Of a stretch of DNA of 64,000 nucleotides, positions 59,943 through 64,000 are shown piece by piece. A program made the position numbers and the translations under genes. Position 1 is the first letter of the stretch. Each line of letters starts with the position of its first letter. The notes under the pieces are model-generated. The model ran no database searches. It was not told the origin of the DNA and saw only the letters and a program-made list of their open reading frames with translations. Origin of the DNA: an uncultured Oscillospiraceae bacterium (GTDB lineage: Bacteria; Bacillota; Clostridia; Oscillospirales; Oscillospiraceae). The DNA is taken from contig CAJUAC010000009.1 of NCBI GenBank assembly GCA_910583885.1, positions 8,062 to 72,061 of the forward strand, given 5' to 3'.

Positions 59943-60881
59943 TTAATTCGTAAATGCTTCGGTAAAGAGATCCGCCAGCTCCTGGGCCTTGTCCGGATAG
60001 ACGAACATCCCTATGCGGTTGGAAAGGGATGTTGTGACCCCCTTCTCCCAGGTCTCGCAGGATTCCGGATAGAATGCGCCACCCTCGGCCTGGGTGGTAA
60101 TACGGCCCTGCAAAATATCCTGCACCGCCAGGACATCATCCAGGGTTGCCGCATCATTGAGCTTTACCAGCCCTATGGCGATATTTGAGGTGCTCATCAT
60201 GGTCTCCTGGATCAGGATCTCCTCTACGGCAGCTATGCTGGAGAGGCCTGGGTAGTAGTTGTCCAAAAGCTCCCCCTCCAGTACCATCATAGCGTTCAGC
60301 CCCTCATAGCTGCCCTGGAGTGTTGTGAAGAAATCCTGTAAAGAGGGAATCTGGGCCTCCACGCCGGAAACAGGCAGCGTAGGCTCCTCCTCATCCAATA
60401 CGCACCGGACAATACACTCAAAGCTAAGTTGCTCGCCATTGTAGGTCACGTGAGCTGTAATGGTTGTTGTCCCCGGTGCAACGGCGGTAATTTCTCCACC
60501 GGCTGCATCCACCTTGGCTATTTCCGGATTGGCAGAGGTGTACTCGCAGGCATCTGGCGCATCGCCACTCCCATCCCAAACCGTCATCCGGAAGCTGTCC
60601 CCCTTATACTGTAGTGTCACATCTGTATGGCTGACATAGAGGGCTTCCCCCTCACTGGCATCCGGTTCTTCTGCCTCCTCCTTATCTTGGGAAGGGGTAT
60701 CCGGCAGCACCGGCTCCTCCCCTTCCGTCTCCAGTCCAGCGGGAGGGGCTGGCTCCTCCTGATGATCCTCTGTGTCCTGGCCCCCCTCCGCTTCGATGGG
60801 ATAGCTGTCCTCCTTCCCACCGCAGGCTGCCAAGCCCAGCAGAAGTGACAGTATACACAACAATACGATCCATTTTTTCAT
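59943..60881 (-). CDS. DUF4358 lipoprotein with bacterial Ig-like domain
   Basis: Exported lipoprotein of 312 residues. The lipobox LGLAAC places the lipidated Cys at residue 20, followed by a Glu/Pro-rich linker (about 24-78). A BIG2-like domain (about 80-163, AVAPGTTTITAHVTYNG) precedes a DUF4358 domain (about 175-310). DUF4358 proteins recur next to MBOAT/DHHW acyltransferase genes, as here. Start overlaps the previous stop (ATGA). Confidence 0.85.
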   Translation of the reverse strand: MKKWIVLLCILSLLLGLAACGGKEDSYPIEAEGGQDTEDHQEEPAPPAGLETEGEEPVLPDTPSQDKEEAEEPDASEGEALYVSHTDVTLQYKGDSFRMTVWDGSGDAPDACEYTSANPEIAKVDAAGGEITAVAPGTTTITAHVTYNGEQLSFECIVRCVLDEEEPTLPVSGVEAQIPSLQDFFTTLQGSYEGLNAMMVLEGELLDNYYPGLSSIAAVEEILIQETMMSTSNIAIGLVKLNDAATLDDVLAVQDILQGRITTQAEGGAFYPESCETWEKGVTTSLSNRIGMFVYPDKAQELADLFTEAFTN

Positions 60882-61303
60882 ATCCCATACCCCCTGTATC
60901 TTCCAATTCTTTCAAACATCTCTGGAGGGCACTCCGAAAAACGCTCCCCATCCGAAACTGTCACATATAGGAAATTGCTTGAAGGCTCAGCTTGATAGAG
61001 CAAATCGCTGCCGTCCACGACAAAATAGTTGACTTGGGAAGCTCTCGAAGAAATCGTCTCCTGCAAGATGAGCGTACCACCATCCAGCTTCCAGTTTCCG
61101 TTCCCAATATAGCTGCTGAGCGGCCCTTCATAGTATGAAAACGTACCATCAGCATCTATATAGATGCTGAATGCTCCCCCACAGCCAGTCTTTTCATACA
61201 TATAGATTTTCCCGGCAACATCAGCACCCTGTACTGCACACCCCGCAAACAGCAGGAACACAGCTGTAACCAGGGTACAGAATTTTACATATCGCTGATT
61301 CAC
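60878..61303 (-). CDS. Small lipoprotein
   Basis: Probable lipoprotein of 141 residues: hydrophobic N-terminus with lipobox LLFAGC (Cys near residue 22), then a beta-rich domain with alternating GGTFSIY/DGTFSYYEG-like strands. GTG start at 61303, eight bases after GGGAGG. It sits between the DHHW and DUF4358 genes in one operon. I recognise no family. Confidence 0.7.
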   Translation of the reverse strand: MNQRYVKFCTLVTAVFLLFAGCAVQGADVAGKIYMYEKTGCGGAFSIYIDADGTFSYYEGPLSSYIGNGNWKLDGGTLILQETISSRASQVNYFVVDGSDLLYQAEPSSNFLYVTVSDGERFSECPPEMFERIGRYRGYGI

Positions 61304-61326
61304 CTGTCACACCTCCCGATCTCTAT

Positions 61327-62430
61327 TTATTGCGCCAGGAAGATCGCGTCTGTGTCCTTGATGAAATTTTCCACGCTGTAGCAGACAAAAATCCGGTCCA
61401 TCCCATGCTCCTGGGCATACTGGGCTACCGGGGTCCGGTAGTAGCGCAGGTCCAGCAGGTGAACCTCTTGAAACTGCTGGCTCAAAAAAGGGGCCAGGCT
61501 GTCGCTGTAGCTATCCCGAACCACCAGCAGCTTCTCCTCCACGGCAGCCTGGGGATTCCGAATAATATATAGGGGTGCATTGCCCCCCATAAAAGAGGCA
61601 TATTGATCCTTTTGCTCCAAAAAGCTGTCCTCATACAGGCCATGGGTCTTCCCTGCCGCCACGTCCTCCACTGTAACCCCTTCACTGGAGACATACCGCT
61701 CGATGGTATCCGGCTGGAGCCAGTGTACTCCTGAGGAGGAATAGAGCGTCCCCAGAAAATCATCGGACACCGTCTCCCCCTCCCCCAGTGGTGCCGGGGT
61801 CTCCCCCAGAGCCGCAAGAAGAGCCGTGTACCCATAGTACGCCCCCAGGCTGGTCCAGTGGTGGTCTGTGCGGTAGTAGATCTCTTCGCCTGCGTGCTCT
61901 GCCAGCACACCAGACATATCCACCCAGATCAAATCCGGGCACATTTCCCGCACCTGCTCCAGATAGGCCGCCTGGTCAAAGGAGCCCGCCCCCTTTGGCA
62001 GCTGGTCCCGCCAAATTTCAGCCGCTGTAGGGATTAATCCCAAGTAGACCGGCAGTTCTGTCTTCTCCCCCAGGCGGCGGAGATAGTCCGCGTTCTGCTC
62101 CGCCCGGCTGCACTCCTCTACCTTGGAGATCAACCGGTCCCCACACAGATAGACCCCGTGGAACAGACGCTTCCCCAGCAGGTACTCATACCGGGTTTTC
62201 AACCCCATCCAGCTGTCCCGCAGGGGGAATTGATCCGCTAAATATTTCTCCAAATCTGCTGTATAACTGCCATCCGCCAGAGCGGACCAGGTGAAAACCG
62301 GTTTGCTGGATAGGTTCCGGTTTTCTATTGGGGAAAATGTCCGGTCCGGCAGCAGCAGATGCACCAGCCCAAAGCCCGCCAAAAATACGCAAAAGAACAC
62401 TACTGTAACACGCTGTGCTGCTTTTGCCAT
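61327..62430 (-). CDS. DHHW-family protein (AlgJ-like)
   Basis: Extracytoplasmic SGNH-like protein of 367 residues with an N-terminal signal anchor (about 9-28). The motif RTDHHWTSLGAY near 188 names the family; an Asp/Ser in VVRDSYSDSLAPFL near 300 is the likely nucleophile region. In alginate-type systems the partner protein moves acetyl groups onto polysaccharide outside the membrane. Start at 62430 after AGGAGG. It follows the MBOAT gene by 62 bases. Confidence 0.88.
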   Translation of the reverse strand: MAKAAQRVTVVFFCVFLAGFGLVHLLLPDRTFSPIENRNLSSKPVFTWSALADGSYTADLEKYLADQFPLRDSWMGLKTRYEYLLGKRLFHGVYLCGDRLISKVEECSRAEQNADYLRRLGEKTELPVYLGLIPTAAEIWRDQLPKGAGSFDQAAYLEQVREMCPDLIWVDMSGVLAEHAGEEIYYRTDHHWTSLGAYYGYTALLAALGETPAPLGEGETVSDDFLGTLYSSSGVHWLQPDTIERYVSSEGVTVEDVAAGKTHGLYEDSFLEQKDQYASFMGGNAPLYIIRNPQAAVEEKLLVVRDSYSDSLAPFLSQQFQEVHLLDLRYYRTPVAQYAQEHGMDRIFVCYSVENFIKDTDAIFLAQ

Positions 62431-62492
62431 AAAAACACCTCCTGATTCTCTGACCAGTCCCTCAGCCACATGCCTTTTTTGCAACAGCTGGG

Positions 62493-63878
62493 TTAAAACC
62501 TGAAGTAAAGGAATGGGTTATAGCTGGCATCTACCAGGGACGCGGTACACAGCACCAACGCCTCCAGCACCAGCAGAGGGGCCAACAGGGAGCGATCCCT
62601 CTCCTGAAGGCGCCCCCAAAGGGCTTTTCCCAGCGGGGTGGAAGCAGCGCACAAAATCAGCAGCATGGGCAGGTAGGTGCGCAGCGTATACCCGTCAGCG
62701 GCACTAAAAAATGCCGCCCCGCCAAAGAGCGCCCGCAGATACCCTGCCAGCTGCCCCATATCCTCCACAGCGAAGAGTGCCCAGCCAACCAATACAATGG
62801 CCATGGCATACATGTGGCGCAATACCGATGGCAGCTGCTCCAGCCATTTCCCCAGGAACAGCCGCTCTGCCAGCATCCAAAAGGCATAGTACAGCCCCCA
62901 CAGCAGGAAATTCCACCCAGCACCATGCCAAATGCCAGTCAAAAGCCAGACAACCAGAATATTCCGCACCCACTTTTTTGGGGAGACACGGCTGCCGCCC
63001 AGTGGGAAATAGACATACTCCCGGAACCATGTGGTCAGAGAGATGTGCCAACGCCGCCAGAACTCCACAATTGAACGGGAGATATATGGGTAATTGAAGT
63101 TCTCCAAGAAATCAAAGCCAAACATCCGCCCCAGGCCGATGGCCATGTCACTGTAGCCTGAAAAATCAAAATAAATCTGGAAAGCATATGCGGCCAGCCC
63201 CAGCCATGCGCCAACTACTGTCCGTCCCTGTGCTGCCAGGGTGGCCTCCCACAGCTGGCCGATAGCGTTCGCCAGCAGCACCTTCTTTGCCAGCCCTACC
63301 GTGAAGCGCAGGACACCAGCGGTAAATTTCTCCAGGTTCTCTTCCCGCTTCACCAGCTGCTCTGCAACGGAGCGGTACTGGATAATCGGCCCGGCGATCA
63401 GCTGGGGGAAGAGGGTGACATATGCGCCAAAGGCAACAGCGTCCCGCTGGACCGGTGCAGCCTGCCGGTAAACGTCTATGGTATAGCTCATGGTCTGGAA
63501 GGTATAGAAGCTGATGCCAATAGGCAGCGGAAGGCCCAGAACGGGGAGATCCATCCCTGTCAAGTGATTGACATTAACAGCAATAAAATCCCAGTACTTA
63601 AAGAAGATCAGGATGGCCAGATTGCAAAAAACAGAGGAGGCCACTGCCCACCTGGCCCGGCGCCTGTCCGCCCGCCAGCGCTCCACCAGCATACCGTGGG
63701 TATAGTCCACAACAATGGAGAAGATCATAATCAGTACATATACCGGCTCCCCCCATCCATAGAACAGGAGGCTGACTGCCAGCAGGCATAGATTGCGCAG
63801 CCGCAGAGGCGAAAGCCGGTAGACCGCCAGCACAGCCGGCAGATAAAAGAATAAAAAAGGCAGGCTCGAAAAGACCAC
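62493..63878 (-). CDS. MBOAT-family O-acyltransferase (AlgI-like)
   Basis: Polytopic membrane acyltransferase of 461 residues with about eleven helices, passing acyl groups across the membrane. The N-terminus VFSSLPFLFFYLPAVL is typical of AlgI/DltB-type proteins, and the catalytic His lies in LTGIWHGAGWNF near 315. GTG start at 63878 after AGGGGGG. First gene of the four-gene O-acylation cluster. Confidence 0.93.
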   Translation of the reverse strand: MVFSSLPFLFFYLPAVLAVYRLSPLRLRNLCLLAVSLLFYGWGEPVYVLIMIFSIVVDYTHGMLVERWRADRRRARWAVASSVFCNLAILIFFKYWDFIAVNVNHLTGMDLPVLGLPLPIGISFYTFQTMSYTIDVYRQAAPVQRDAVAFGAYVTLFPQLIAGPIIQYRSVAEQLVKREENLEKFTAGVLRFTVGLAKKVLLANAIGQLWEATLAAQGRTVVGAWLGLAAYAFQIYFDFSGYSDMAIGLGRMFGFDFLENFNYPYISRSIVEFWRRWHISLTTWFREYVYFPLGGSRVSPKKWVRNILVVWLLTGIWHGAGWNFLLWGLYYAFWMLAERLFLGKWLEQLPSVLRHMYAMAIVLVGWALFAVEDMGQLAGYLRALFGGAAFFSAADGYTLRTYLPMLLILCAASTPLGKALWGRLQERDRSLLAPLLVLEALVLCTASLVDASYNPFLYFRF

Positions 63879-63894
63879 CTAAGTCCCCCCTATC

Positions 63895-63931
63895 AAAAAA
63901 GGGCACACACGCTCTGTTGGCATGTATGCCC
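63895..63931 (-). terminator. Minus-strand terminator of a gene right of the window
   Basis: Stem 63901-63909 with 63923-63931 (one mismatch) is followed on the minus strand by six T (63895-63900). It ends a transcript entering from the right, just upstream of the MBOAT gene. Confidence 0.75.
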
Positions 63932-64000
63932 CTCGTTCTTAGGCAAATATTACTTCCGCGGTCAAAGATAGGAAAGTGACGAGTGACGGAAGAAGCTGGA
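63932..64000. other. Right edge, no assignable gene
   Basis: 69 bases up to the window end. One minus-strand frame is open from the edge to a stop near 63941, which could be the tail of a gene, but it is too short to identify. Confidence 0.3.

Overview
The window looks like chromosomal DNA from a spore-forming member of the Clostridia, most likely the Oscillospiraceae (Flavonifractor / Intestinimonas / Oscillibacter-like). This is an inference from gene content. Supporting features are sporulation genes (spoIIM next to xerD, dacF, gerW/ytfJ, yunB), an IspH-ribosomal protein S1 fusion (known from Clostridia), a PASTA kinase/PP2C pair, cdaA-cdaR, and a mostly G+C-rich sequence broken by short A+T-rich islands. 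No tRNA, rRNA, CRISPR array, intact insertion sequence or prophage was recognised. One structural RNA is clear: RNase P RNA (rnpB).

Layout. 1-2.7 kb: xerD (cut by the left edge) and spoIIM, then a TIGR04086 membrane protein and yajC. 2.7-7.2 kb: an A+T-rich accessory stretch with a small membrane protein, a metallophosphoesterase, a 63-aa protein, a HAD hydrolase, an RluA-type pseudouridine synthase, an unknown protein and rubrerythrin. 7.3-18.0 kb: a 12-gene minus-strand operon running from a site-2 protease through scpA, scpB, DUF2953, gerW, dacF, an RsuA-type synthase, an RpiR regulator, an HI0933 flavoprotein, cmk and plsC to ispH-rpsA. It has a promoter at 18.0 kb and a hairpin terminator at 7.3 kb. 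18.2-30.7 kb: a TVP38 protein plus processive glycosyltransferase, a DEDD exonuclease and phosphodiesterase, a PHP phosphatase, ligA, yunB, murD, rnpB, a GNAT enzyme, a QueG-like Fe-S protein, yebC and an aminotransferase.

30.8-43.6 kb: a second long minus-strand operon, yicC-remA-gmk-rpoZ-priA-def-fmt-zinc protease-rsmB-rlmN-PP2C-PASTA kinase-rsgA. Most junctions overlap by a few bases. 43.7-47.9 kb: cdaA-cdaR-RseC-like-DUF5685-DnaJ-like, covering c-di-AMP synthesis and envelope or stress functions. 48-49.6 kb: an A+T-rich island with an alpha/beta hydrolase, stem-loops and a structured non-coding stretch that I could not explain. 49.6-57.4 kb: a NifS-like enzyme with DUF3343, an unknown membrane protein, an EEP-fold phosphohydrolase, a U32 protein, mltG, an extremely cysteine-rich small protein with its own terminator, and a tmk/TagA-like pair. 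57.6-59.8 kb: a DMT exporter, 3-methyladenine glycosylase and a HAD hydrolase. 59.9-63.9 kb: a four-gene extracytoplasmic O-acylation cluster (DUF4358 lipoprotein, second lipoprotein, DHHW protein, MBOAT acyltransferase).

The least explained items are the cysteine-rich protein at 55719-55976, the structured region at 49.1-49.5 kb, a hairpin that contains the ribosome binding site of the TIGR04086 gene, a dispersed hairpin repeat with compensatory changes (37.5 and 52.9 kb), and the DUF5685/DnaJ pair. Clear vegetative promoters follow TTGnnn-N17-TAnnAT closely. TTG and GTG start codons with good Shine-Dalgarno sequences occur repeatedly.
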